A DNA stretch of 64,000 bases from Orrella dioscoreae (GTDB lineage Bacteria; Pseudomonadota; Gammaproteobacteria; Burkholderiales; Burkholderiaceae_B): assembly GCF_900089455.2 (NCBI RefSeq), contig NZ_LT907988.1:3844001-3908000 (forward strand), in the 5' to 3' direction. Below are positions 6,433 through 15,372 of the stretch, piece after piece (positions within the stretch are counted from its first letter, which is position 1; each line of letters opens with the position of its first letter). Under the pieces are notes generated by a model, which saw nothing but the letters and a program-made list of their open reading frames with translations, was not told the DNA's origin and did no database searches. The position numbers and the translations under genes were made by a program.

Positions 6433-8931
6433 ATGCACGCCTACGCCCCCCGCCCCGCCGCGCACGCCCTGCCGCACCTTGCCCCCGCCAGCCTGTTGCG
6501 CCATGCCGCGCTGGCCACCGCGCTCGCCCTGGCCCATCTGCCTGCGGCCCTGGCCCAACCGGCAGGCACGGCCAGTGCCGCGGCCCGTACGTTCACCATC
6601 CCTGCCGGCCCGCTGTCGGCGGCGCTGACCCGATATGTCGACCAGTCCGGCGTCTACGTGGCGGGCGCCAGCGAACTGGCCCGGAACCGCCAGAGCCCCG
6701 GCCTACAGGGGTCGTACACGCCCCGGCAGGCGCTGGATGCGCTGCTGTCCGGCACCGGCCTGGAAGCCGTGCCGCGCCCCGACGGCTTCATCCTGCGCCC
6801 GGCGCCCGCCGCCCCGCAGCCCTCGCAACTGGCGCCGGTCACCGTCCAGGGCACGGCGCCCGACTTCGCCGTGACCGAAGGCTCCGGCTCCTACACCACG
6901 CCCGTCATGGGCACGGCGACCAAGCTTGCGCTGTCGCCCCGCGAAACGCCGCAGACGGTTTCCGTCATCACGCAGCAGCGCCTGCGCGACCAGGGGTTAT
7001 CGACACTGGGCGCGGCCGTCGCCGCCACGCCCGGCCTGACCATGACCAAATGGGGCGGCGAGCGCGAACGCTACACCTCGCGCGGCTTCCAGCTGAACAA
7101 CGTCATGGTCGATGGCCTGCCGCTGGAATACGAGGAAGCGGCGCTGTCCACCGGGCTCATGTCCATGTATGACCGTGTCGAGTTCGTGCGAGGCGCCTCG
7201 GGCCTGATGGAAGGGACGGGCACGCCGGGCGGCTCGATCAACCTGGTGCGCAAGCGCCCCACGCGCGAATTCCGCGGCAGCGCCACGGCCTCGGCCGGCA
7301 GTTGGGACAACCACGTCGGCGAACTCGATGCGGGCGGGCCCCTCAACGCGTCGGGCACCCTGCGCGCGCGCGGCGTGGCCGCCCACCAGGAAAAGCGCTC
7401 CTTCATCGACGACTACCGGAACAAGCGCTCGCTGCTGTATGGCGTGCTGGAAGCCGACATCCGCGACGACACGCAAGTCACCCTGGGCGCCTCGTACAGC
7501 AAGGAAGACAATCCGGGGGTCGATTGGAACGGCATGGGCACGTATCCGGACGGCTCCTTCCTGCCGATCTCCCGCTCCACCCGCATGTCGCCCACCTGGT
7601 CGTTCTGGGACAAGGAAAGCGTCACCCTGCTCGGGGCACTGGACCATCAGTTGGGCGGTGGCTGGAAAACCAAGCTGGCCGCAACGTCGATCCAAAGCCA
7701 GATGCACATGCTGGGTACCTATGTGGGCGCGTCGAGCCTGGACGCACAAGGCAACCCCTCCATGACGCTGCGCGGCGGCGGATACGACTACGACCGCGAC
7801 CAGCAAAGCTATGACCTGTCGCTATCCGGGCCATTCCGGCTGCTGGGCCGCGAGCACGACCTGGTGCTGGGCGCCAGCCATCGGCGCACGACGTGGCATG
7901 ACCAGGGCGGCGGCGCGACGATCAACGGCGACTTCACGCTGGCCACCTTCAACCCGCTGGACTGGGACCCCGCCTCCGTCCCGCTTCCGACCGTCGCCGA
8001 ATTCGGCACCTGGCAACGCAAGCAGGAAACGAAACAGACTGGCGTCTACGCCATGACCCGCCTGCGCCCCACGGACGCGCTCTCGGTCGTGCTGGGCAGC
8101 CGGCTGGACTGGTACGCCTTGGACACCATCCAATACGATGGCGACTGGCCCTATGGCGAATCGAACTACAAGGTCACGCGCAAGGTCACGCCCTATGCAG
8201 GCGTGGTCTACGACCTGGACGGCCGGCACAGTGTCTATGCCAGCTGGACCCGCGTCTTCAATCCGCAGAACTACAGCGGCCCAGGCGGCGACCTGCTTGC
8301 CCCCCAGGTGGGCAGCAACTACGAGGCCGGCATCAAGGGCGAATACCTGGAAGGCCGCCTGAACGCCAGCGTCGCCGTGTTCCGCATCGACCTGGAGAAC
8401 CTGCCCGACCAGTTGCCCAGCGACCAGTGCCGCAACGGCCTGAGCAGCTGCTACAGCGCGGCGGGCCTGGTGCGCAGCCAGGGGTTCGAAACCGAGCTCT
8501 CGGGCGAGATCCTGCCCGGCTGGCAATTGGCGGCGGGCTATACCTATGCCTCGGCCAAGCGCCGCAGCGACGCCTCGGGCTACGACCCGATTGGCAGCTT
8601 TTCCAGCGGCAAGCGCTACGCCACCAACATTCCCCGCCACCTCTTCAAGCTCTTCACCACCTACCGGCTGCCGGTCGATGACGGCCGGTGGCGCGTAGGC
8701 GGATCGCTGCACCTGCAGACCCGCATCGAAACGCCCTGGGGCGTGAAACAGGGCGGCTATGCCGTGGTGGGCTTGAACGCCGGCTTCGCGGCCACCAGGC
8801 AGCTGGACTTCAACCTGAACCTGAACAATGTCTTCGACCGCCGTTACTACGCCAGCATCGGCTCGATGACCGATGCGAACTTCTTCGGCGAGCCGCGCAA
8901 CGTGATGCTGACCGCACGCTACGCGTTCTAG
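6433..8931 (+). CDS. TonB-dependent siderophore receptor 2 (transducer type)
   Basis: This 832-residue outer-membrane receptor has the same order of parts as receptor 1. A long signal peptide ends near AALAQPAG (about residue 39). The STN domain (FTIPAGPLSAALTRYVDQSGVYV) is followed by the plug with SPRETPQTVSVITQQRLRDQG at about 168-188 and GFQLNNVMVDGLPL. The barrel ends in VMLTARYAF. The ATG at 6433 was preferred over an in-frame ATG at 6331 because the shorter form begins with a proper signal sequence. Many barrel segments match receptor 1 (for example VTPYAGVVYDLDGRHSVYASW), so the two cassettes probably come from duplication or from one receptor lineage. The siderophore is not identifiable. 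A perfect 17-bp hairpin follows. Confidence 0.92.
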   Translation: MHAYAPRPAAHALPHLAPASLLRHAALATALALAHLPAALAQPAGTASAAARTFTIPAGPLSAALTRYVDQSGVYVAGASELARNRQSPGLQGSYTPRQALDALLSGTGLEAVPRPDGFILRPAPAAPQPSQLAPVTVQGTAPDFAVTEGSGSYTTPVMGTATKLALSPRETPQTVSVITQQRLRDQGLSTLGAAVAATPGLTMTKWGGERERYTSRGFQLNNVMVDGLPLEYEEAALSTGLMSMYDRVEFVRGASGLMEGTGTPGGSINLVRKRPTREFRGSATASAGSWDNHVGELDAGGPLNASGTLRARGVAAHQEKRSFIDDYRNKRSLLYGVLEADIRDDTQVTLGASYSKEDNPGVDWNGMGTYPDGSFLPISRSTRMSPTWSFWDKESVTLLGALDHQLGGGWKTKLAATSIQSQMHMLGTYVGASSLDAQGNPSMTLRGGGYDYDRDQQSYDLSLSGPFRLLGREHDLVLGASHRRTTWHDQGGGATINGDFTLATFNPLDWDPASVPLPTVAEFGTWQRKQETKQTGVYAMTRLRPTDALSVVLGSRLDWYALDTIQYDGDWPYGESNYKVTRKVTPYAGVVYDLDGRHSVYASWTRVFNPQNYSGPGGDLLAPQVGSNYEAGIKGEYLEGRLNASVAVFRIDLENLPDQLPSDQCRNGLSSCYSAAGLVRSQGFETELSGEILPGWQLAAGYTYASAKRRSDASGYDPIGSFSSGKRYATNIPRHLFKLFTTYRLPVDDGRWRVGGSLHLQTRIETPWGVKQGGYAVVGLNAGFAATRQLDFNLNLNNVFDRRYYASIGSMTDANFFGEPRNVMLTARYAF

Positions 8932-8936
8932 GCGCA

Positions 8937-8974
8937 GGGTCTGCTGCCGGCGGCGACCCGCCGGCAGCAGACCC
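8937..8974 (+). terminator. Perfect 17-bp hairpin after receptor 2
   Basis: GGGTCTGCTGCCGGCGG, a CGAC loop and the exact reverse complement form a perfect 17-bp stem starting six bases after the stop codon. There is no T-tract. It probably ends the cassette transcript or protects its 3' end. Confidence 0.6.
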
Positions 8975-9014
8975 GCGGCAGGGCGCACGGCTTTCGCCTA
9001 TCATCCCGCGCACC

Positions 9015-9926
9015 ATGCAGCCCAGCGCCCCCTCTTCCCCGCCCCTTTTCTCCCTCAGCCGCCAGGAACTCGCCCTGATCGGCGTGACCATGATCTGGGG
9101 CACCACCTTCCTCGTCGTCCACCTGGCCATGCGGCACAGCGGCCCGCTCTTCTTCGTGGGTGTGCGCTTCGTGGCGGCGGGCCTGCTCAGCATGCTGGTG
9201 TTCCGGCGCGTGCTGAAAGGGCTGACGCGCCAGGAGCTTTGGGCGGGGACGGCCATCGGCGCCAGCATCTGCGTGGGCTATGGCTTGCAGACCTATGGCC
9301 TGCAGACGCTCAGCAGCAGCAAATCGGCCTTCATCACCGCCATGTACGTGCCGCTGGTGCCGCTGCTGCAGTGGCTGTTGCTGCGCCGCCCGCCCGGCCT
9401 CATGAGCCTGCTGGGCATCGCCTTCGCGTTCGCGGGCCTGCTGCTCCTGGCCGGTCCCGAGGCGGGCAGCCTCACCCTGAGCCCCGGCGAATGGGCCACG
9501 CTGCTGGGCGCGCTGGCCATTGCCGCAGAGATCATCCTCATCAGCCATTTCGCCCATAAGGTCGACACGCGCCGCGTCACTGTCGTGCAACTGCTTGCCG
9601 CAGGGCTGCTGTCGCTGCTGTGCATGCCCATCGCGGGCGAATCCGTGCCGGCTTTCTCCTGGGTGTGGGTGCTGGCGGCATTGGGCCTGGGCGTGGCCAG
9701 CGTGCTGATCCAGCTGACCATGAACTGGGCGCAGCGGGCGGTATCGCCCACGCGTGCCACCGTGATCTATGCCAGCGAACCGGTATGGGGTGGCATCGTG
9801 GGACGGATCGCGGGGGATCGCCTGCCGGCCGCGGCGCTGCTGGGGGGTGCGTTGATCGTGGTGGGGGTGCTGGTCAGCGAGATGAGGCTGCCGACACGCA
9901 AGCGGCCTGCGCAGGCATCCGCCTGA
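9015..9926 (+). CDS. EamA/DMT-family permease
   Basis: This 303-residue inner-membrane protein belongs to the drug/metabolite transporter superfamily. It shows two EamA repeats of about five helices each: the first begins LIGVTMIWGTTFLVVHLAM and includes GVRFVAAGLLSMLVF; the second begins EWATLLGALAIAAEIILISHFAH and ends with YASEPVWGGIVGRIAGDRLPAAALLGGALIVVGVLVSE. These proteins mostly export amino acids or other small metabolites, but the substrate is not deducible. The ATG at 9015 fits the first helix; upstream codons overlap the hairpin after receptor 2. It follows the iron cassette in the same direction but is separated by that hairpin, so a shared function is uncertain. Confidence 0.9.
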   Translation: MQPSAPSSPPLFSLSRQELALIGVTMIWGTTFLVVHLAMRHSGPLFFVGVRFVAAGLLSMLVFRRVLKGLTRQELWAGTAIGASICVGYGLQTYGLQTLSSSKSAFITAMYVPLVPLLQWLLLRRPPGLMSLLGIAFAFAGLLLLAGPEAGSLTLSPGEWATLLGALAIAAEIILISHFAHKVDTRRVTVVQLLAAGLLSLLCMPIAGESVPAFSWVWVLAALGLGVASVLIQLTMNWAQRAVSPTRATVIYASEPVWGGIVGRIAGDRLPAAALLGGALIVVGVLVSEMRLPTRKRPAQASA

Positions 9927-10071
9927 CGCTCCCACGGGCTACCGTGGCAGCTCGAGGTCACTGAAGGATGACTATCAGCCCGCTTGCCAGGCACCGCACG
10001 CATTGATCGCCAGACAGCCAGAACGCGTGCGTCGACGCTGCCGAATAGGCAGCCAGCCCGACATCCGCTCG

Positions 10072-11262
10072 TTACAGTGCGTCCAGCCTCGCCATGGATC
10101 GCCTCGGGTCAGGCCTGATCAAGGCATCCGGAGCATGTTGGGCACGTAACTCATCCCACCAATGGCGCAGCAAGCGCTCACGATACTCGACGGCCTTGGC
10201 ATCGGCTGCCGTGGCAAAGGGAATGTGCTGATCACTGATGCGCAGTTGGCTCAAATAATCTTCGAATACCAGCGTTGCGTTGTGCCCGATGTAGAGAGCC
10301 AGGTAATAGGTCGACGCCGGATCAGGCATTACCTTGTCGAGAATTTTTTCGCCATCGACACCATCGCGTCCCGCCATTCGGATAATGGCCTTTTCTACCG
10401 CAAGTGAGAAATCCTTTTGCAACGTCGGATCAGCCGGTGCACCGAACATCACCGGAACGATGCCAGCGGCATATTCGTGCGTGAACAGCCATTGCAAGTC
10501 TTCATCACGCTGAAAGACGTCCAGCACCCGCTCAAACAGCGTCGTCGTGTTGGGCAAGACCGCGCGATGCCTTACCAACCTGTTATTCAACAGTTGATCC
10601 TCAACCATAATTACGTTGAAGCGGCACACACCAAGCGTCGCGTCACGTCTTTCCACAATGACGTACTCGCCGTCACGCAACACGCCTTCGAACTTCTCTT
10701 TGTCAAACGTGGACATCCGCGCCAAATGTGCCCGCATCGCTTCATCATCCGGCAGATGCGGCAGTACGAAATCATGCAAGCGAACATCACCGACACGGGC
10801 CCCGTCCACATTTTGAGCATAAGGCGCTACCCAACCTACCTTTGTGTACAACAGTTCGCTCTTGCCACTCCGCAAAACCATGCTTTCACGGTACTGCTCA
10901 GCGTCTCCACGACTGCTAGAGGGCCGCACGCCGCCACCGCACATTGGGGCTGCCGCCACTCGAAGCCGATCCACAAAATAGAGGGACCAGCCCGCCACCG
11001 CGCTTTTTCTTGGTAAAGAACCTTTTTCCAGCATCCTGACTGGCGGCGCGGCATCAGGAAAATATTGGCGCAGCGGATCGGGATCGACCCTGGCCGCCTC
11101 GGCTCTCGCGGCAGCTGCGTCATAGGTCGCTCTCTCCAACGTCCGTACAGACTGACCAACTGGCGCGCAGCCAGACAACATTGCGACCATGCACAGCGCA
11201 CCGCAAAGCGGCCTGTGTGGGAGACTGACTGACGACCACATCATGACGACAAGATTCTTCAT
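10072..11262 (-). CDS. Orphan lipoprotein of unknown function
   Basis: This is a 396-residue protein I do not recognise. It starts with a basic, hydrophobic segment and a lipobox MLSGC at about residues 27-31, so it is predicted to be a lipoprotein anchored in the inner or outer membrane. The mature part has no repeats or evident membrane helices. Motif-like stretches include WSLYFVDRLRVAAAPMCGGG and VEKAIIRMAGRDGVDGEKILDKVMP. The ATG at 11262 was preferred to a GTG at 11274, which has no better start signals. The gene is AT-richer than its neighbours and stands alone, with no partner in the same direction close by, which suggests recent acquisition. A role in the envelope is all that can be inferred. 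Confidence 0.7.
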   Translation of the reverse strand: MKNLVVMMWSSVSLPHRPLCGALCMVAMLSGCAPVGQSVRTLERATYDAAAARAEAARVDPDPLRQYFPDAAPPVRMLEKGSLPRKSAVAGWSLYFVDRLRVAAAPMCGGGVRPSSSRGDAEQYRESMVLRSGKSELLYTKVGWVAPYAQNVDGARVGDVRLHDFVLPHLPDDEAMRAHLARMSTFDKEKFEGVLRDGEYVIVERRDATLGVCRFNVIMVEDQLLNNRLVRHRAVLPNTTTLFERVLDVFQRDEDLQWLFTHEYAAGIVPVMFGAPADPTLQKDFSLAVEKAIIRMAGRDGVDGEKILDKVMPDPASTYYLALYIGHNATLVFEDYLSQLRISDQHIPFATAADAKAVEYRERLLRHWWDELRAQHAPDALIRPDPRRSMARLDAL

Positions 11263-11416
11263 GGACAAAGGCACTCGCGTATCAAAAAAAGGAACACTCG
11301 ATTATTCCTGTCCAACACGCTGCCAAATACCAAATTAATCGCCGATCATTGCCGTTAAATCACCAATACGAAATCATCGAGACCATGACGGGCCCGGATC
11401 GCTGCAAATACTGCGA

Positions 11417-12151
11417 TCAAGCCTCCGGCGCCACCGACGCCCCCTGTATCCCATGCCGCGCCAGCGCCTCGGCCACGAAGCCGGACGCCTTCATATCCTC
11501 CACGAACGCAGCCAGTTCGCGCGCCGCGTCTTCGCCGCGATCCCGCCGCAGCCCCATCGCCTGCTGGATCACCATGAAGCGCCCGGGCAGCAGCCGCAAT
11601 CCCGGCGCCTGGGCAACCCCCATCTGCAGCTGTTGCCGCACGCCGGCCGCCACGTCATGGCCATGCGCCAGGAAATGCGCCACGACGGCGGGCGACGAAG
11701 GCGCGCGCTCGATGGTGGCGTGCTTCAGTTCGCGCGTCAGGAAGAGGTCATAGGCGCTGCCCTTGCCCACGGTCACCACCGTGCCGGGTCGGTCCACCTG
11801 ATCGTTGCCCTGTAGCGGTGAGTCGGCTTTCACCAGGTAGCTGCCCTCGATCAACACATAGGGCGCAGTGAACGCGATATGCTCACCGCGCTTGGGATCG
11901 ACGGCGAAGAAACCGACATCCGCCTGTCCCTGTTCCACCGCCTCCACCGACTTGCCGGCGGTGTCCCACACCACCAGTTCCAGCGGCAGCGCCAGGCGCC
12001 GCGCCAGTTCGTGGGCAAGATCGATGGAGACGCCGCGCGGCTCGCCGGTCGCCGGGTCGGTGCCGGCCAGGATGGGATTGCCCAGATTGATGGAGGCGCG
12101 CAAGGTGCCGGTGGGGGCAAAGGCGTTCAACAGCGTCGGGGAATGGCTCAT
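11417..12151 (-). CDS. Family 3 solute-binding-like protein without signal peptide
   Basis: This 244-residue protein matches the amino-acid/opine substrate-binding fold (SBP family 3). It has the opening LRASINLGNPILAGTDPATGEPRGVSIDLAHELARRL, then WDTAGKSVEAVEQGQADVGFFAVDPKRGEHIAFTAPYVLIEGSYLV, which is the usual domain-1/hinge region. Unlike periplasmic binding proteins it starts directly at the fold (MSHSPTLLNAF), and no in-frame upstream start gives a signal peptide. No permease or ATPase gene lies nearby. It may be a cytoplasmic sensor or enzyme-like derivative, a decayed transporter remnant, or the start of a gene that lost its export signal. The fold assignment is firm; the location is inferred. 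Confidence 0.75.
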   Translation of the reverse strand: MSHSPTLLNAFAPTGTLRASINLGNPILAGTDPATGEPRGVSIDLAHELARRLALPLELVVWDTAGKSVEAVEQGQADVGFFAVDPKRGEHIAFTAPYVLIEGSYLVKADSPLQGNDQVDRPGTVVTVGKGSAYDLFLTRELKHATIERAPSSPAVVAHFLAHGHDVAAGVRQQLQMGVAQAPGLRLLPGRFMVIQQAMGLRRDRGEDAARELAAFVEDMKASGFVAEALARHGIQGASVAPEA

Positions 12152-12236
12152 GATCGTCTCGCAACACGAAGGGGATGAGGACTGGCGGGCGTGTCCTGCA
12201 GCATAACGGGAATGCGCCGGCCCGTGACCCGCATGC

Positions 12237-12902
12237 TCATGCCGGCAGGCCAGGCAGCGGCACGACCGTGCCTTCCACGCAGGCTGCCAGCGCGTCGCCT
12301 GCCCCGACGTCCACCATCCATCCCCCCGTGAAATCGGAAAATGCCGGCAATACGGTCTCGGCCGGCCGCAGCCAGAATACCGGCCAGGCGCGCTTCACCC
12401 CAGGCACGCGCGCCTTGGGATGCACGTGGCCCGCGATGACGTGCCGGCCTTGCGGGTCGGGACCTGGCGCGTGACGGAACAGGAAGGGTCCGTCCGCGCA
12501 GGCGCTGCCCAATTGCCGCACGCCCAGCGCCTCGGGATCCAGTGCACGGTCATGGTTGCCTGCGATCACCGCGACATCCAGGCTGCCCTGCCCCTGCCGC
12601 CAGGCCATCCAGGCATCGCGCCAAGCTGCCCGCTCGGCCGGACCGTGCAGCAGGTCGCCGACGATCCATACTGCACGCGCCTGTGTCAGGCCGACCAGGC
12701 TGTCCAGGCGGCGCAGGTCCTCCTGCGTCGCGCCGCTGGGCACGGCGATGCCCGCCTGCCGGAACACATGGCTCTTGCCCAGGTGCAGGTCGGCAATGAC
12801 GAGGCGCTGCCGCGCTGGCCAGTACAGGGCACGCTCGCCCAGCAGCACCACGGCCTCGCCCGCGAGCACGACGCTCAGCGCGTGGTCAGGCGAGGCGTGC
12901 AT
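12237..12902 (-). CDS. pdeM: Ligase-associated metallophosphoesterase
   Basis: This 221-residue protein is a binuclear metallophosphoesterase of the ligase-associated DNA damage response group. The metal-binding motifs appear in order: DLHLGK (D38, H40), GDLLHG (D83, H86), GNHD (N116, H117) and GHVHP (H159, H161). In characterised relatives the enzyme is a manganese-dependent DNA nuclease/phosphodiesterase thought to process DNA ends. The gene is last in the exonuclease-ligase-helicase-phosphoesterase operon, and its start overlaps the end of the helicase gene by 17 bases, so the two are probably translationally coupled. Length is normal for the family. Confidence 0.9.
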   Translation of the reverse strand: MHASPDHALSVVLAGEAVVLLGERALYWPARQRLVIADLHLGKSHVFRQAGIAVPSGATQEDLRRLDSLVGLTQARAVWIVGDLLHGPAERAAWRDAWMAWRQGQGSLDVAVIAGNHDRALDPEALGVRQLGSACADGPFLFRHAPGPDPQGRHVIAGHVHPKARVPGVKRAWPVFWLRPAETVLPAFSDFTGGWMVDVGAGDALAACVEGTVVPLPGLPA

Positions 12903-15372
12903 AACGTTTCTGCAGTTGCGCCGCCGCCCGTGCCACGCGGGTCTGCCAGGTCTCGGTGCTGAGCTGCCCGCGCAGGCTTTCCGTCCACAAGGGGAAGGAC
13001 AAGGGCGTCAAGGCCTTCGGTTCGCACAGCGCCAGGCTGCGACCCTGGCAATCCCGCAAGGCGGCCAGCAACCGTGGCGCTTCCAGCTGGAATTCGAAGA
13101 CCTCGCGCTCGGCTTGCGCCAGCAGCAGGTGGCCGGGGTCATAGCGGCGCAGCACGTCATAGAGCAGGCCGCTGGACGCCTGCACCTGCCGCAGCGACTT
13201 CGCCGCGCGGCCCGGCAGCGAGGGCACCAGCAGTCCCGCCACCCTGGCGATCTCGCGGAACTGGCGGCGCGCCAGCTCGCCCAGGTTGACGCCTTCGCGC
13301 AGGTCGTCCATGACCCCGGCCGGATCCATCAGTCGGCGCAACAGCGCCTCATCCAGCTCGGCGGTCTCGGCCAAGGTCAGCATGAAGCCATAGTCGTTGA
13401 CGGTGTATGAAAAGGTATTGGCCTGGACCCTGCCCCAGCGCAAGGCCATCAGGGCGGCCAGGGCCTCGTGCACGGCCCGTCCCGCGAAGGGAAACAGGAA
13501 CAGGTGCATGCCCTTGCGCGTGACGATGCGCTCCGCCACCAGCCTGCCGCTGTCGGGCAAGGCGCTGGCGTCTGCCTGGATGCGCAGCAGCGACGCCACG
13601 GCGCGCATCTCGGGATGCGTGCCCGGATGCGCATACAGCCGCTCCACCTCGCGCGCCAATTGCGTGGACAAGGGCATGCGGCCGCCCTGCCACGTGGCCA
13701 CGGGCCCATCGCCGTCCTTGGCGCGGCGCACATACGCCGTCATGCCTTCCAGGCGGACCAGCTGCAGCGTCCGTCCCGCGAACTGGAAACGGTCGCCGGG
13801 CCGCAAGCGCGCCAGGAATCCTTCCTCGACCGAGCCCAGGCCGCCGCCGCGCAGGTATTTCACCGACACGGCACCGTCGGACGTGATGGTGCCGATCGAC
13901 AGGCGGTGCCGCAACGCGATGCGCCGGTCGGGCACGCGATAGCAACCCTCGGCGTCGATCTCGACGCGCCGGAACTCCGGATAGTTGGACAGCGCCTGGC
14001 CGCCTTGCACGATGAAGTCCAGCACCGCCTGCCAGGTGGCGCGGTCCAGCCCGGCATAGGCATGCGTGCCACGCACTTCCTCATACAAGGCATCCGCCTG
14101 GAAACCGCCGCCCAGCGCCAGGGTCACGGCATGCTGGGCCAGCACGTCCAGGCTGCCACGCGGCGGCGGACGGGACTCGATGCCGCCATGCGCGATGGCC
14201 GCGCGGGCCGCCGCGTACTCAATGAGTTCCAGCGCCTGCGCGGGCACGCAGATCACGTGGCCCGATTCACCGGGCCGATGCTTCGCCCGCCCCGCGCGCT
14301 GCAACAGCCTGCCCACGCCCTTGGGGCTGCCCACCTGCAACACCTGGTCCACGGCGGGGAAATCCACGCCCAGGTCCAGGCTGGAGGTGGCGACGACGCA
14401 GCGCATGCTGCCATCGCGCAAACCCTGCTCGGCCAATGCCCGCAACTTGGGGTCCAGCGAACCATGATGCAGCGCCAGCGTGGCGGGGCTCTCCGGCCAG
14501 ATGGACGCCAGCGCCCGGTGCCACAGCTCCGCCTGCGCCCGTGTATTGGTGAACAGCAGGCTGGCGCGCACGTCGAACAGGCGCTTGAAGACGCGTGGCA
14601 ACTGGGACAGGCCCAGGTGCCCGGCCCACGGCAGCCTGCCGTCGCGCTCGGGCATCAGGGTCGAGATCGTGACCTTGCGCGGCTTGGCGCCCGAAACGCT
14701 CACGCTGTCCGGCGCTTGCGGCAGCAATACCTCGCGCGCCTCGTCCAGGTTGCCCAGCGTGGCCGACAGGCCCCAGGTCCGATGCCCGGGCGACAGGCGC
14801 CGCAACCTTGCCAGGCCCAGCTGCAGCAGCACGCCCCGCTTGTTGCCCAGCAATTCGTGCCATTCGTCCACCACCACGCAACGCAGGGCGCGGAAGCGCG
14901 ACGATGCGTCCGCATAGGACAGCAGCAAGGCCAGCGACTCCGGCGTGATGACCAGCACATCGGCCTTGCCCTGGCGCGCCAGCCGCTTGTCGCGCGCGGA
15001 CGCATCGCCCGTGCGCAATGCCACCGTCCATGGCAGGCCCAAACCTTGCACGGTCTGCCCCAGCGCACGCGCCGTGTCCACCGCCAAGGCGCGCAGGGGC
15101 GTCACCCACAGCACGCGAGGCCCTTCGCCCGTGACAGGGCGCTGCGCTGCCGGGTCCGACAAGGCCTCCAGCAGGGGGCCGCCGAAAGCCGCCAGCGTCT
15201 TGCCGCTGCCGGTGGGCGTATGCAGCAACCCCGACTCGCCATCCAGATAGCGGCGCCAGGTTTCGCGCTGGAACGCAGCGGGCTTCCAACCCTGCGCGGC
15301 GAACCAGGCGACCAGCGGAGCGTCCCGGCCTTTGGCCGCCGTCTTGCGCGGGGCGCGCGCGGCAACATTCAT
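12886..15372 (-). CDS. Ligase-associated Lhr-type DEXH-box helicase
   Basis: This 828-residue superfamily 2 helicase is of the Lhr-Core type. The Q-like region (WKPAAFQRETW) precedes Walker A TPTGSGKT (K58), then the DEWH box (D169), SATLGN, TNTRAQAEL, and motif VI QRAGRAKHRPGESG. The C-terminal half contains the winged-helix and Lhr-specific domains. Lhr-Core enzymes are ATP-driven 3'-5' translocases that unwind DNA or RNA:DNA hybrids. The ATG overlaps the ligase stop codon by four bases (ATGA on the minus strand). The genes on both sides are the ligase and the phosphoesterase of the same repair module, so a joint role in break or gap repair is likely. Confidence 0.92.
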   Translation of the reverse strand: MNVAARAPRKTAAKGRDAPLVAWFAAQGWKPAAFQRETWRRYLDGESGLLHTPTGSGKTLAAFGGPLLEALSDPAAQRPVTGEGPRVLWVTPLRALAVDTARALGQTVQGLGLPWTVALRTGDASARDKRLARQGKADVLVITPESLALLLSYADASSRFRALRCVVVDEWHELLGNKRGVLLQLGLARLRRLSPGHRTWGLSATLGNLDEAREVLLPQAPDSVSVSGAKPRKVTISTLMPERDGRLPWAGHLGLSQLPRVFKRLFDVRASLLFTNTRAQAELWHRALASIWPESPATLALHHGSLDPKLRALAEQGLRDGSMRCVVATSSLDLGVDFPAVDQVLQVGSPKGVGRLLQRAGRAKHRPGESGHVICVPAQALELIEYAAARAAIAHGGIESRPPPRGSLDVLAQHAVTLALGGGFQADALYEEVRGTHAYAGLDRATWQAVLDFIVQGGQALSNYPEFRRVEIDAEGCYRVPDRRIALRHRLSIGTITSDGAVSVKYLRGGGLGSVEEGFLARLRPGDRFQFAGRTLQLVRLEGMTAYVRRAKDGDGPVATWQGGRMPLSTQLAREVERLYAHPGTHPEMRAVASLLRIQADASALPDSGRLVAERIVTRKGMHLFLFPFAGRAVHEALAALMALRWGRVQANTFSYTVNDYGFMLTLAETAELDEALLRRLMDPAGVMDDLREGVNLGELARRQFREIARVAGLLVPSLPGRAAKSLRQVQASSGLLYDVLRRYDPGHLLLAQAEREVFEFQLEAPRLLAALRDCQGRSLALCEPKALTPLSFPLWTESLRGQLSTETWQTRVARAAAQLQKRYARLA

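Noticed and set aside
9933-9948. CCACGG-GCTA-CCGTGG hairpin after the EamA gene
   Set aside because: The six-base stem is short and not followed by a T-tract, too weak to call a terminator.
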